From Paracoccus sp. Z118 (lineage in GTDB: Bacteria > Pseudomonadota > Alphaproteobacteria > Rhodobacterales > Rhodobacteraceae): a stretch of 64,000 nucleotides of DNA. Under the pieces are notes generated by a model. The model had not been told where the DNA came from. It did not search any database and worked only from the letters and a program-made list of their open reading frames with translations. The stretch spans positions 1 to 64,000 of the forward strand of contig NZ_JAHQZU010000012.1 of the NCBI RefSeq assembly GCF_019061185.1, written 5' to 3'. Shown in pieces: positions 17,972 through 27,344 of the stretch. Position 1 is the first letter of the stretch. The number at the start of each line of letters is the position of its first letter. Both the position numbers and the translations under genes were made by a program.

Positions 17972-19078
17972 ATGGCACCGCTTTCGGGGCTGAAGGTCGT
18001 CGAACTGGCGCGCATCCTGGCCGGACCCTGGGCCGGGCAGCTCCTCGCCGATCTGGGGGCCGAGGTCATCAAGGTCGAGGCGCCGGAAGGCGACGACACC
18101 CGCCGCTGGGGCCCCCCCTTCATCGAGCGTGAGGGGGACAGCTCCGCCGCCTATTTCCATTCGGCCAACCGCGGCAAGCGCTCGGTCGTCGCGGATTTCC
18201 GCACGCCCGAGGGGCAGGCGAAGGTCCGCGACCTCGTGCGGGATGCCGATGTGGTGATCGAGAACTTCAAGGTCGGCGGGCTGGAGAAATACGGGCTCGA
18301 CTGGGCATCGCTGCAGAAGGTGAACCCGCGGCTCGTCTACTGCTCCGTCACCGGGTTCGGGCAGGACGGGCCGTATGCGCGCCGCGCGGGTTACGACTAC
18401 ATCGTCCAGGGCATGTCCGGGCTGATGAGCGTGACCGGCGATCCCGCCGGCCAGCCCCAGAAGGTCGGCGTCGCGGTGGTGGACATCTTCACGGGCATCT
18501 ACGGCGTCGTCGGCATCCTGTCCGCCCTGCACCAGCGCGAGCGGACCGGGCGCGGCCAGCATGTGGACATGGCGCTGATGGACGTGGCGGTGGCGGTGAT
18601 GGCCAACCAGGCGATGAACTATCTCGCCGCGGGCACATCGCCGAAGCGGCTGGGGAACGCGCATCCGAACATCGTTCCCTATGCCGTGTTCGACTGCGCG
18701 GATGGCTGGATCATCATCGCCACGGGCAATGACGGGCAGTATCGCCGCCTCTGCGAATTGCTGGGCCTGCCCGCGCTGGCCGAGGCGCCCGACTACCTGA
18801 CCAATGCCGACCGGGTGGCGAACCGCGACCGGCTGACCGAGATGCTGGGCGCCGTGACCCGCGGCTGGAAACGCGACGACCTGCTTGCCGGGCTGGAAAA
18901 GGCGGGCGTGCCCGCCGGCCCGATCAACGACATGGCGGACGTCTTCGCGGACCCGCAGGTGATCGCCCGCGGCCTCAGGATCGAGCCCGAGGGTGTTCCC
19001 GGAGTCCGCACCCCGATCCGCTTTTCCGACGCGGAGCTTTCGCTGGACCGCGCCTCGCCGAAGCTGGGCGAAGGCTGA
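17972..19078 (+). CDS. CaiB/BaiF family (class III) CoA-transferase
   Basis: This 368-residue enzyme is of the formyl-CoA-transferase type, which moves CoA between organic acids. The N-terminus GLKVVELARILAGPWAGQLL, the substrate-loop motifs DLGAEVIKVE and RGKRSVVADFRTPEGQ, and QDGPYARRAGYDYIVQGMSG are family hallmarks. The catalytic Asp is expected in the MDVAVAVMANQAMNY region (family Asp169 equivalent). The acid substrate is not predictable. It starts 7 bp after the DsbA-like gene and ends convergently with argF. Confidence 0.9.
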   Translation: MAPLSGLKVVELARILAGPWAGQLLADLGAEVIKVEAPEGDDTRRWGPPFIEREGDSSAAYFHSANRGKRSVVADFRTPEGQAKVRDLVRDADVVIENFKVGGLEKYGLDWASLQKVNPRLVYCSVTGFGQDGPYARRAGYDYIVQGMSGLMSVTGDPAGQPQKVGVAVVDIFTGIYGVVGILSALHQRERTGRGQHVDMALMDVAVAVMANQAMNYLAAGTSPKRLGNAHPNIVPYAVFDCADGWIIIATGNDGQYRRLCELLGLPALAEAPDYLTNADRVANRDRLTEMLGAVTRGWKRDDLLAGLEKAGVPAGPINDMADVFADPQVIARGLRIEPEGVPGVRTPIRFSDAELSLDRASPKLGEG

Positions 19079-19084
19079 ATCGCT

Positions 19085-19107
19085 GCCCGCGCGGGTTTCG
19101 CGCGGGC
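19085..19107. terminator. Bidirectional hairpin between convergent genes
   Basis: A perfect 8-bp stem GCCCGCGC/GCGCGGGC with a 7-nt loop lies in the 36-bp gap between the convergent CoA-transferase and argF genes. There is no U-tract on either side, so termination efficiency is uncertain. Confidence 0.6.
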
Positions 19108-19114
19108 ATGCGGA

Positions 19115-20041
19115 TCACACGTCCAGACACCAGCGCATGATCGCCTTCTGGGCGTGCAGGCGGTTTTCGGCCTCGTCCCAGACGACCGAATTCGGGCCGT
19201 CCATCACCTCGGACGTTACCTCGTCGTCGCGATGGGCGGGCAGGCAGTGCATGAACAGCGCGTCGGCCCTGGCCTTCGCCATCAGCGCCGCGTTCACCTG
19301 ATAACTGCGCAGCTGGTTGTGCCGCCGCTCGCGCGCCGACTGGGGATCGTGCATCGACACCCAGGTGTCGGTCACGACCAGATCGGCGCCCTCGACCGCC
19401 TTCGCCGGGTCACGCTCGATCTCGGCATTCACGCCTTGCGCGCGGGCGAACTCCATCCACTCGCGTTCCGGGTCCAGGGTCTTCGGCCCGGTGAAGGTGA
19501 AGTCGAACCCGAACTGCCCCGCCGCCTGGATCAGGCTGGCGCAGACGTTGTTGCCGTCGCCCGACCAGACCACCTTGCGCCCCGCGATGGGGCCGCGATG
19601 CTCCTCATAGGTCAGCACGTCGGCCATGATCTGGCAGGGATGGGTGCGGTTCGTCAGTCCGTTGATGACCGGGACCGAGGCATATTCCGCCATCTCCTGC
19701 AGCGTCGCCTCCTCGAAGGTGCGGATCATGATGAGATCGACGTAACGCGACAGAACCCGCGCGGTATCGGCGATGGTCTCGCCGTGGCCCAGCTGCATCT
19801 CCTGCCCCGACAGCACCATGGCCTGCCCGCCCATCTGCCGCACGCCGAGGTCGAAGCTGATCCGGGTGCGGGTCGAGGGCTTCTCGAAGATCAGCGCGAC
19901 CATGCGGTTCGCCAGCGGCTGCTCGGCGTCCGGCGTGCCCTTGGGGGCGCCGTTCCGCGCGTCCTTCATGCGCCGCGCATTGTCGATGATGCTGCGCAGA
20001 TCGTCCCTGGAGGTGGTGTGAATGTCGAGAAAGCTTTGCAT
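19115..20041 (-). CDS. argF: Ornithine carbamoyltransferase
   Basis: This arginine-biosynthesis enzyme makes citrulline from ornithine and carbamoyl phosphate. The 308 residues show the carbamoyl-phosphate motif [14 protein letters not shown] (STRTR at 56-60), [15 protein letters not shown], the ornithine-binding region with DTWVSMHD (the family consensus is D.W.SMG), and the catalytic FMHCLPAHR. It lies beside an arginase gene on the same strand and in the same window as argG. Confidence 0.96.
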   Translation of the reverse strand: MQSFLDIHTTSRDDLRSIIDNARRMKDARNGAPKGTPDAEQPLANRMVALIFEKPSTRTRISFDLGVRQMGGQAMVLSGQEMQLGHGETIADTARVLSRYVDLIMIRTFEEATLQEMAEYASVPVINGLTNRTHPCQIMADVLTYEEHRGPIAGRKVVWSGDGNNVCASLIQAAGQFGFDFTFTGPKTLDPEREWMEFARAQGVNAEIERDPAKAVEGADLVVTDTWVSMHDPQSARERRHNQLRSYQVNAALMAKARADALFMHCLPAHRDDEVTSEVMDGPNSVVWDEAENRLHAQKAIMRWCLDV

Positions 20042-20250
20042 CGTGAATCGTCCTGTCCTGTTCCGAAATTGGCGCGCCGGGCGGCTATCGTCGCCGCGCG
20101 CCGCCCCAGGGGACGGGAACGGAAAGGAATCTCGGATCGGAAGGCAGGATCATCGACATGATCGCGGCAATTGACCGGCTTGCGCGCGGCAGGTCAACCC
20201 CGGAATCCCCGCCGCGCCGCCTGACGCCGCGCCTGCCCATCTTCTGTCCG

Positions 20251-20282
20251 CAAATATCCCGGGGTCCGGGGCAGAGCCCCGG
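20251..20282 (-). terminator. GGGATATTT-tagged hairpin after rocF (repeat family copy 1)
   Basis: Read on the minus strand, directly after the arginase stop, comes the stem CCGGGG/CCCCGG with loop CTCTG. It is followed by ACCCCGGGATATTTGCGGAC. The GGGATATTT box (20252-20260 on +) and the neighbouring hairpin recur at least eight more times in the window, usually at gene 3' ends. A terminator role is inferred. Confidence 0.6.
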
Positions 20283-20283
20283 C

Positions 20284-21204
20284 TTACCCGGACCGCGTCG
20301 GCCGGTCGAAGACCTTGCGCCCCATCAGGCTGCCGACCAGATCCACCATCATCTTCGCCGTCCGTCCCCGATCGTCCAGAAACGGGTTCAACTCGACCAG
20401 ATCCAGAGAGGTCATCAGCCCGCTTTCATGGATCAGTTCGCAGACCAGATGTGCCTCGCGGAAGGTGGCCCCGCCGGGAACTGTGGTGCCGACCGCCGGG
20501 GCGATGGAGGGGTCGAGGAAATCGACGTCGAGGCTGACATGCAGCATCCCGCCCGCCGTCCGAACCTTGTCCAGAAACGCCCGCATCGGCACGGCAAAGC
20601 CGTATTCGTCCAGCACGCGCATGTCGTTGATGGTGATCTCCGATTGCTCCAGCGCCGCATGTTCGGCGGGATCGACGCTGCGGATGCCGAACAGGCAGAT
20701 GTTCTCCTCGGGGACCGGCGCGGGGAAGGGCGGGAAGTCGTCGAAGCCCGGCCGCCCCGCGAGATAGGCGAGCGGGGTGCCATGCAGGTTGCCCGACTCG
20801 GTGGTGACGGGCGTGTGGATGTCGGAATGGGCGTCCAGCCACAGCACGAACAGCGGCCGCCCCAGCCGCCGCGCATGGGCCGCGACCCCGGCGACGCTGC
20901 CGAGCGACAGCGAGTGATCGCCGCCCATGAAGATCGGCAGCCCCTCGGCGCTCGCCGCCTCTCCCGCCGCCTTGAGTGCGCGGGTCCAGGCGAGCGTCTC
21001 GCCCAGATGAAGCACGGCCGGGTTCGGATGGGCCTGCTGCTCCACCTCGATGGGGGACAGATCGCCCCGATCCTCGACCGAATGTCCCAGCGCCGCCAGC
21101 GTATCCATCAGCCGCGCCACCCGGTAGGCGGCCGGACCCATGAGACAGCCGGGCCGCTGCTGGCCGCTGTCCACGGGGGCGCCGATCAGGATGCAGTGGG
21201 TCAT
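20284..21204 (-). CDS. rocF: Arginase
   Basis: This manganese enzyme hydrolyses arginine to ornithine and urea. The 306-residue protein has the ureohydrolase metal-binding motifs GGDHSLSLGS, LWLDAHSDIHTP and SLDVDFLDPS, plus the arginase-type TTVPGGATFREAH. Start ATG (21202-21204) gives the family N-terminus HCILIGAPVDSGQQRPGC; the frame stays open upstream, but that part shows no homology. It is downstream of the TauE/SafE gene, with argF next on the same strand. Confidence 0.95.
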   Translation of the reverse strand: MTHCILIGAPVDSGQQRPGCLMGPAAYRVARLMDTLAALGHSVEDRGDLSPIEVEQQAHPNPAVLHLGETLAWTRALKAAGEAASAEGLPIFMGGDHSLSLGSVAGVAAHARRLGRPLFVLWLDAHSDIHTPVTTESGNLHGTPLAYLAGRPGFDDFPPFPAPVPEENICLFGIRSVDPAEHAALEQSEITINDMRVLDEYGFAVPMRAFLDKVRTAGGMLHVSLDVDFLDPSIAPAVGTTVPGGATFREAHLVCELIHESGLMTSLDLVELNPFLDDRGRTAKMMVDLVGSLMGRKVFDRPTRSG

Positions 21205-21257
21205 GGCAGGCCTCCGGCTGGGATCGCCCGCGACCTTGCGGCGCGCCGGGCAGCGCG

Positions 21258-22031
21258 TCAACCGCGCGCCAGCGCCAGCCCCGCGGTCACGACCAGCGCC
21301 ACGCCCGACAGGAACAGCAGCGTCAGCGCCGCCCGCCGGATCACCAGCGGCGGGACCGGCGGCGGAAAGCGCCGCGCGACCCATGTGCCCAGCGTGATCG
21401 CCGGCACCGCCCCGGCCAGCGCCACCAGCGTCAGGCGGTCGATGCTCCGGTCGGCCATGGTCAGCGCCAGCCGCCATCCTTGGGTGATCACGAAATAGCT
21501 GACCAGCGTCACCCGGATCGTGTCCAGCGTCATCGGCTGGCGATAGAGCAGCCAGATCAGCGGCGGCCCCGAGGTCGCGAACAGCCCGCCCATGACGCCG
21601 CCCGACGTGCCCGCCGCGGCGAATGCCATCGCCGGCGAACGTTTCGTCCAGGGCTTGGGGCGGCTCACCAGTTGCAGGGCGGCGGCGGCGATGAAGACGC
21701 CCAGGATCAGCCGCAGCCATTCCAGCGCGCTGCCGGCCATCCAGTGCAGCAGCCAGTAGCCGAGCGCGATCATCGGCACCGCCCCGGCAACGGCATAGAC
21801 CAGCGCCTGCCGGTCCGCATGGCGATGGTCGCGCCACAGCACCATCGCCCCGTTCAGCAGCACCAGCACCGAGATGATCTGCGCCGTCACTGGCAGCGGC
21901 AGCAGCCTGAAAAGGGTCGTCCCGCTCATCACGATCAGCCCGAGCGCGAAGCCGGTCAGCGTCTGCGACCACGCGCCGGCAAAGCCGAGCAGCCAGAACC
22001 CGATCAGGTTCGCCCAGACGATATCAGCCAC
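21258..22031 (-). CDS. TauE/SafE family membrane exporter
   Basis: This 257-residue integral membrane protein has about eight hydrophobic segments and the TauE/SafE repeat pattern ([20 protein letters not shown] in the first half; [20 protein letters not shown] in the second). The family exports sulfite, sulfoacetate or other anions; the substrate is unknown here. Its ATG overlaps the 3' end of metG by 8 bp on the same strand, so it is probably co-transcribed. Confidence 0.85.
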   Translation of the reverse strand: MADIVWANLIGFWLLGFAGAWSQTLTGFALGLIVMSGTTLFRLLPLPVTAQIISVLVLLNGAMVLWRDHRHADRQALVYAVAGAVPMIALGYWLLHWMAGSALEWLRLILGVFIAAAALQLVSRPKPWTKRSPAMAFAAAGTSGGVMGGLFATSGPPLIWLLYRQPMTLDTIRVTLVSYFVITQGWRLALTMADRSIDRLTLVALAGAVPAITLGTWVARRFPPPVPPLVIRRAALTLLFLSGVALVVTAGLALARG

Positions 22032-23742
22032 GAACGCCCTTGAAGCGCTCCTGCCACTCCTCCCGCTGCTCGTCGGTTATCTTGGCGAACAGCACGTCGG
22101 GCACGACAAAGGGATGGCCGGGGGGCAGGGCCTCCAGCGCCGCCCCGACGTCGTCGGGCCAGCCCCGGTCGTCCGTGCGCATCGCGGTCAGCATCGCATC
22201 GGCGGTGAAGGGGATGAAGGGTGCCGACAGCACCGCGTAAAGGCGGATCAGGTTCAGCCCCAGACGCACCTGCATCGCCGCCTTCGCCGCGTCGGTCTTG
22301 AAGCTGGCCCACGGCGCCGCCGATTGCAGGTATTCGTTGCCCAGGCCCCAGATGGCGCGCAGTTCGTTCGCGGCCTTGCGGACCTCCATCGCCTCCATGA
22401 AGCCTTCATAGGCGCGGATGCGGGTGGTCAGCGAATCCAGCAGGGCCTGTTCCTCGGGGCCGTATTCGCCGCCTTCCGGCACCGTCTCGCCGAACTTCGA
22501 GCGGCAGAACTTGGTGATCCGGCTGACGAAGTTGCCCAATACGTCGGCCAGATCCTTGTTCACCGACTGCTGGAAATTCTCCCAGGTGAACTCGGCGTCG
22601 GACCCCTCGGGCGCGTGCGACAGCAGCCACCAGCGCCAGTAGTCGGCGGGCAGGATCGACAGCGCCTGATCCTGGAACACCCCGCGCCCCTGCGAGGTGG
22701 AGAACTGCCCGCCGTCATAGGTCAGGTAGTTGAACGACTTGATGTAATCGACCAGCTTCCACGGCTCGCCCGATCCCATGATGGTCACCGGGAACGACAG
22801 GGTGTGGAAGGGCACGTTGTCCTTGCCCATAAACTGGGTGTAGCGGACATCCTCGGCCCCCTGATCCAGCCGCCACCAACGGCGCCAGTCGGCGTCGGGC
22901 TTGCCCCGCGCATCGGCCCATTCCTTGGTCGCGGCGATATATTCGATGGGCGCGTCGAACCAGACGTAGAAGACTTTTCCCTCCATCCCCGGCCAGGGCT
23001 CGTCGCCCTTCCTGACCGGCACGCCCCAGTCGAGATCGCGGGTGATGCCCCGGTCCTGCAGCCCGTCTCCATCGTTGAGCCACTTCCTGGCGATCGAGGT
23101 CGTCAGGATCGGCCAGTCGGTCTTGCTGTCGATCCAGTCCGAAAGCTGCTGCCGCATGGCCGACTGGCGCAGGTAGAGGTGCTTGGTCTCGCGCACCTCC
23201 AGATCGGTCGAGCCGCTGATGGCCGAGCGCGGCTCGATCAGGTCGGTCGGGTCGAGCTGCTTGGTGCAGTTCTCGCACTGATCGCCCCGCGCCTTGTCAT
23301 AACCGCAATTGGGGCAGGTGCCCTCGATATAGCGGTCGGGCAGGAAGCGGCCGTCGGCGACGGAATAGACCTGCCGCTCGGACACCTCGCGGATCAGCCC
23401 GTTCTCGGCCAGCCTGCCGGCGAAATGCTGGGTGAGACGATGGTTCTGCGGGCTGGAGGAGCGGCCGAACTCGTCGAAGCTGAGGCCGAAGCGGCGGGCG
23501 ATGTCGGCCTGCACCTCATGCATCTCGGCGCAGAACACGTCCACCGGCTTGCCCGCCTTGGCGGCGGCAAGCTCGGCCGGGGTCCCATGCTCGTCGGTGG
23601 CGCAGATGAACATCACCTCGTTGCCGCGGCCGCGCTGGTAGCGGGCGAACAGATCGGCCGGCAGCTGGCTGCCGACGAGATTGCCCAGATGCTTGATGCC
23701 GTTGATATAGGGGATGGCAGAGGTGATGAGATGGCGGGCCAT
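22024..23742 (-). CDS. metG: Methionyl-tRNA synthetase
   Basis: This is a class I synthetase charging tRNA-Met. The 572 residues contain the HIGH-type signature in [20 protein letters not shown], a zinc knuckle ([17 protein letters not shown], about residues 145-161), the editing/anticodon-linked [13 protein letters not shown] and a C-terminal helical anticodon-binding domain. The KMSKS loop is replaced by QFSTS in [16 protein letters not shown] recall such relaxed loops in the alphaproteobacterial MetRS group, so activity is still expected. Confidence 0.96.
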   Translation of the reverse strand: MARHLITSAIPYINGIKHLGNLVGSQLPADLFARYQRGRGNEVMFICATDEHGTPAELAAAKAGKPVDVFCAEMHEVQADIARRFGLSFDEFGRSSSPQNHRLTQHFAGRLAENGLIREVSERQVYSVADGRFLPDRYIEGTCPNCGYDKARGDQCENCTKQLDPTDLIEPRSAISGSTDLEVRETKHLYLRQSAMRQQLSDWIDSKTDWPILTTSIARKWLNDGDGLQDRGITRDLDWGVPVRKGDEPWPGMEGKVFYVWFDAPIEYIAATKEWADARGKPDADWRRWWRLDQGAEDVRYTQFMGKDNVPFHTLSFPVTIMGSGEPWKLVDYIKSFNYLTYDGGQFSTSQGRGVFQDQALSILPADYWRWWLLSHAPEGSDAEFTWENFQQSVNKDLADVLGNFVSRITKFCRSKFGETVPEGGEYGPEEQALLDSLTTRIRAYEGFMEAMEVRKAANELRAIWGLGNEYLQSAAPWASFKTDAAKAAMQVRLGLNLIRLYAVLSAPFIPFTADAMLTAMRTDDRGWPDDVGAALEALPPGHPFVVPDVLFAKITDEQREEWQERFKGVRG

Positions 23743-23888
23743 ATGCGCGTCCTGTGGGGAAGTCGGGCGATCTTTAGCGAAGCCGCCGGTCCAATGCCAG
23801 AGCAGGGGCGGGCGGCGTCGGATGGGACCGGATCATGTCGGTCGGCCCGTTCATCGCCGGGCTGCGCCGTTATCGCAGCGGCGCCGCA

Positions 23889-23935
23889 GGGGGCGCTGCC
23901 CCCGCCGCGCAGGGCGCGGCTCCCCCGGGATATTT
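23889..23935 (+). repeat. GGGATATTT-tagged hairpin (repeat family copy 2, orphan)
   Basis: A GGGGGC/GCCCCC stem with a 3-nt loop (23889-23903) is followed on the plus strand by CCCCCGGGATATTT (box 23927-23935). No plus-strand gene precedes it, so this copy is not obviously a terminator. It may be a stray member of the dispersed repeat. Confidence 0.6.
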
Positions 23936-24107
23936 CTGTCCGGCCCGAGGGGCTTAACCTGATCTTAAGATGATGGTGGCAGTTTGGTCTGGCGGAACAG
24001 GCGGGGACGCCGATGACCGCTCCGGACCGAGGCGCCCTCGTTCCCGCCCATCTTTCGGGCCGGATCGGGGGCGTCCATTTTCGGGGCGCGCTTCTCGGGC
24101 CGGACGC

Positions 24108-24160
24108 AAATATCCTCGGGGGAAGGCGGCGAAGCCGCCGCGGGGGCAGACAGCCCCCGC
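24108..24160 (-). terminator. Double hairpin plus GGATATTT after gcrA (repeat family copy 3)
   Basis: On the minus strand, immediately after the gcrA stop, two stems follow each other: GCGGGGGC/GCCCCCGC (24140-24160) and GGCGGC/GCCGCC (24125-24139). Then comes CCCCCGAGGATATTTGCG. Orientation is that of a gcrA terminator. Confidence 0.6.
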
Positions 24161-24162
24161 GC

Positions 24163-24858
24163 TTACCGGCGGCGGTCGCGGCGCGAGCTCATCGGCTGGA
24201 AGGCGACGCCGACATGGGCCTCGCAATAGGGCTTGCCCGGCTGGCTGGGCAGGCCGCAGAACCAGAACTTGTCGGTCGCGGGGTCGCCGATCGGCCATTT
24301 GCAGGTCCGTTCGGTCAGTTCCATCAGCGACAGCTTGCGCGATTTCTTCTCGACCTCGCGGACGGAGGCGAGCGCCTCGGGCGAGATCTCGTTGGCCGAG
24401 GGTTGGGGCGGCAGCGGCTGGCCGGCGGGCACGATCGGGCGGCGCGGGGTGAAGACCGGCTGCGGCGGAGGGGCGGCCTCGGGCTCGTCCTCGACCTCGG
24501 GCGCCTCGGGTTCCTTCGCGGCTGGCGCGGATGCGGCGGCGGCGGGGGCCTTCGGCTCTGCCGGCGCTTCGGGGGTGTTGGCGGGCGCAGCCTCGGTATC
24601 GGCCTTCGCGGCGGGGCGCGGCGCGGCCTTGCCCTTGCGCTCCGCCGGTGCGGCGGCGGCCGCTGGTTCGGCCGTGGCGGCGGGCTCGGCCGCGGCAGGC
24701 GCTTCGCCCTCATTGCGGTTCGACAGGCCGAGGCGGTGCACCTTGCCGATCACGGCGTTGCGGGTGACGCCGCCCAGATCCTTGGCGATCTGGCTGGCCG
24801 ACAGGCCTTCGGCCCACATGCGTTTCAGCGTCTCGACGCGCTCATCCGTCCAGGACAT
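24163..24858 (-). CDS. gcrA: GcrA family cell-cycle regulator
   Basis: This 231-residue alphaproteobacterial regulator, in Caulobacter, associates with sigma-70 RNA polymerase at methylated GANTC promoters. The N-terminus holds the helix-turn-helix domain (WTDERVETLKRMWAEGLS at about 3-20, with ASQIAKDLG and NAVIGKVHRLGL following). A long Ala/Pro/Glu-rich linker (about 50-155) joins the C-terminal GcrA domain with CKWPIGDP, FWFCGLP and KPYCEAH (cysteine/histidine-rich). ATG 24856-24858 was chosen because homology begins at once; the open frame upstream is not conserved-looking. Confidence 0.95.
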   Translation of the reverse strand: MSWTDERVETLKRMWAEGLSASQIAKDLGGVTRNAVIGKVHRLGLSNRNEGEAPAAAEPAATAEPAAAAAPAERKGKAAPRPAAKADTEAAPANTPEAPAEPKAPAAAASAPAAKEPEAPEVEDEPEAAPPPQPVFTPRRPIVPAGQPLPPQPSANEISPEALASVREVEKKSRKLSLMELTERTCKWPIGDPATDKFWFCGLPSQPGKPYCEAHVGVAFQPMSSRRDRRR

Positions 24859-24982
24859 GGGTTGCCTTCCTTGCGGGGGACCGGCCGGGCTCGCGGGGTT
24901 GCACATCCGGGCCGGGCCGTCTTTAAACCGGGATGGTTGGTAATAAAGCCTGCGCCCCCGGATTTCAAGGATCAGCCGCGCC

Positions 24983-25813
24983 ATGTCTCACACTCCCGTC
25001 GATCTCGACCGCCAGCTGGGCCAATCCATGGGCGTGCGCCGCTTCGGCCGCATCAACCGGCTGGGGCTTCAGACGCTGATCGGGCGCGAGGTGCGCCGCT
25101 TCCTCGCCGTCTGGCAGCAGACCGTGTTCGCGCCGCTGATGACGGCGGGGCTGTTCGTGCTGGTCTTCGCGCTGGCCCTTGGCCGCGACCGGGGCGAGGT
25201 GATGGGCGTGCCCTATGTCGAGTTCCTCGGCCCCGGCATCCTGATGATGACGGTGATCCAGAACGCCTTCGCCAACAGCTCGTCCTCGATCATCTCGGCC
25301 AAGATGCAGGGCAACATCATCGACACGCTGATGCCGCCGCTCTCGGCGGGAGAGATCCTGACCGGCTATCTGGTCGGCTCGCTGATCCGGGCGGCGCTGG
25401 TCGCGGTGGTGATCGGGCTGGGCCTCGCCGCCGTGCTGGGCCTCGTGCCCGAGCATCCGCTATGGGCGGCGACGTTCATCACGCTGGGCGCGCTGTTCAT
25501 GGGCGGGCTGGGGCTGCTGGCCGGGATCATCGCGCAGAAGTTCGACCAGATGGCGGCGATCACCAATTTCGTGGTCACGCCGCTCTCGTATCTCTCCGGC
25601 ACGTTCTATTCGGTCCATGCCCTGCCCGAGCCGTTCCGCACCCTTTCGCACTGGAACCCGATCTTCTATCTGATCGACGGGGTCCGCTACGGCTTTCTCG
25701 GCGTCAGCGACGCCCCGCCCGCGCGGGGGCTGCTGGTCTGCACGGCCGCCGTGCTGCTCGTCGGCTGGATCGGCTGGCGCTGGCTGCGCAGCGGCTATCG
25801 GATGAAGCCCTAG
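24983..25813 (+). CDS. ABC-2 type transporter permease
   Basis: This 276-residue inner-membrane permease of the ABC-2 family has six predicted helices. It contains EFLGPGILMMTVIQNAFANS, FVVTPLSYLSGTFYSVHALP and HWNPIFYLIDGVRYGFLG, which match the nodulation/drug/polysaccharide exporter (NodJ-YadH) pattern. No ATP-binding partner is adjacent, so the cognate ATPase must be elsewhere. The stop overlaps the 3' end of the convergent MATE gene by 4 bp. Confidence 0.87.
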   Translation: MSHTPVDLDRQLGQSMGVRRFGRINRLGLQTLIGREVRRFLAVWQQTVFAPLMTAGLFVLVFALALGRDRGEVMGVPYVEFLGPGILMMTVIQNAFANSSSSIISAKMQGNIIDTLMPPLSAGEILTGYLVGSLIRAALVAVVIGLGLAAVLGLVPEHPLWAATFITLGALFMGGLGLLAGIIAQKFDQMAAITNFVVTPLSYLSGTFYSVHALPEPFRTLSHWNPIFYLIDGVRYGFLGVSDAPPARGLLVCTAAVLLVGWIGWRWLRSGYRMKP

Positions 25814-27180
25814 GCGGGATTGCGGGCGGGCGCCTCGACCCAATTGTCGCTGCGCCCCCAGAAGCGGCGCAGCAGCAGCCCGGCGGCGGCGGTCAGCCCG
25901 ACGACCAGCCCGGCCCACAGCCCCGGCGGCCCCATCCCCAGCGGAAAGGCGAGCAGCCATGCGGCAGGCAGGCCGATCAGCCAGTAGCTGATGACCGCCA
26001 GCACCATCGGCACCCGCGTGTCCTGGACGCCGCGCAGCAGTCCCAGCGCCACGGCCTGCAGGGCATCGACGACCTGGAACGCGGCGGCATAGATCATCAG
26101 CACCGCCGCCAGCCCCACGATGACGGGCGTCCTGGGATCGCTCGTGGACAGGTAAAGTCCCGCCAGCGTCTTCGGGATGGCGAGGAACATCGCCATCGTC
26201 AGCACCGCGAAGACCCCCGACAGCAGGATCGCGGCCAGCGCGGCCCCGCGCAGCCCGGCGGGATCGCCATGCCCCCTCGCAGTTCCGGCGCGGATCGTCG
26301 CCGCGTTGGAAATGCCCAGATGGACCATGAAGGTCAGCGACGAGATCTGCAGCGCGATCCCGTGCGCGGCCAGCGCGTCGGTGCCGAACAGCCCCATCAT
26401 CAGGTTCGAGCCGGTGAACATGCCGATCTCGGCCACGGTCGTCAGCCCGATCGGCAGGCCCAGCAGCAGGATGTCGCGGAACGCCGCCCAGTCGGGCTTC
26501 CAGAACCGCGCGAAAAGTTCGAACCGCCGCGCAACGGGCAACCATGCGGCGCACAGCGCCAGCGCTGCCAGTTGCACCCAGTTGATCGCCGCGCTCGCCA
26601 GCGCCGCGCCGAAGACGCCCCATTCGGGGAACGGACCCGGCCCGAAGATCAGCAGCCAGTTCAGGACGGCGTTCGCGGGCAACCCGGCCAGCGTGATCCA
26701 CATGACCACATTCGCCCGCCCGAGCGCCGCGAGATAGCTGTTCAGCGTCATCCCGGCCAGCACCGTCGGCATCGCGAAGGCCATCACCCGCAGCCACTCC
26801 TGCGCCAGCGCGGCAATCACCGGCTCCTGCCCCAGGGCGGACAGGATCGGACCCGAGGCCCACATCAGCGGCGCCATCAACGCCGAATGAAGGATCGAGA
26901 GCCACAGCGCCATCCGCGTCGCCCGCCGTACATCCGTGTCATCCCCGCGCGCGAGCGCCGAGGCGACCCGCGCCATCAGCCCGATCGCATAGCCGCCCCC
27001 GGCCATGAACAGGATCAGGAACACCGAGGTCGCCAGCACGACGGCCGCCAGCGCCTCGACCGCGTAGCGCCCGACCATCAGCGTGTCGATCACGCCCATG
27101 GCCGTGCGCGCGAGATGACTGCCGATCAACGGCAGCGCCAGCACGAGTGTCGGAAGGGTATGAAGACGCCAGGGGCCCAT
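25810..27180 (-). CDS. MATE family multidrug/cation efflux protein
   Basis: This 456-residue, 12-helix antiporter has MATE domains in both halves. It contains LPLIGSHLARTAMGVIDTLMVG at the N-terminus and LGLPIGLTTVAEIGMFTGSNL opening the second half. It would expel cationic drugs using a Na+ or H+ gradient; substrates cannot be inferred. The ATG at 27178-27180 gives the normal N-terminus (MGPWRLHTLPTLVLALP); about 41 further upstream codons are open but hydrophilic and unlike the family. Confidence 0.9.
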   Translation of the reverse strand: MGPWRLHTLPTLVLALPLIGSHLARTAMGVIDTLMVGRYAVEALAAVVLATSVFLILFMAGGGYAIGLMARVASALARGDDTDVRRATRMALWLSILHSALMAPLMWASGPILSALGQEPVIAALAQEWLRVMAFAMPTVLAGMTLNSYLAALGRANVVMWITLAGLPANAVLNWLLIFGPGPFPEWGVFGAALASAAINWVQLAALALCAAWLPVARRFELFARFWKPDWAAFRDILLLGLPIGLTTVAEIGMFTGSNLMMGLFGTDALAAHGIALQISSLTFMVHLGISNAATIRAGTARGHGDPAGLRGAALAAILLSGVFAVLTMAMFLAIPKTLAGLYLSTSDPRTPVIVGLAAVLMIYAAAFQVVDALQAVALGLLRGVQDTRVPMVLAVISYWLIGLPAAWLLAFPLGMGPPGLWAGLVVGLTAAAGLLLRRFWGRSDNWVEAPARNPA

Positions 27181-27344
27181 ACGGCTCCCTTGGCACGGGG
27201 GCGCTATTCCGGCAAGTGGCCGGAGTGTCGGGCAGGCGGCGGATGCTGAGCGAGTTTTCCGCGGAATGTCAGCCGTTTGCCTTGGACGTCGCGCGCCGGT
27301 CATCTCGCCCGCGCCGCTGTCCGAGCGGCGGCGCTGCTCGCCGC

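Larger units (their letters stand above)
23743..24162. other. Gene-free interval with two hairpin repeats
   Basis: Between the metG start and the gcrA stop I see no supportable gene on either strand. The interval holds the metG upstream region (presumed promoter next to 23742) and two oppositely oriented copies of the GGGATATTT/hairpin repeat (23889-23935 and 24108-24160). Confidence 0.6.

Noticed and set aside
20158..21498. Long plus-strand frame over the arginase gene
   Set aside because: Arginase motifs are unambiguous on the minus strand; the plus-strand product is Arg/Pro/His-rich antisense noise.
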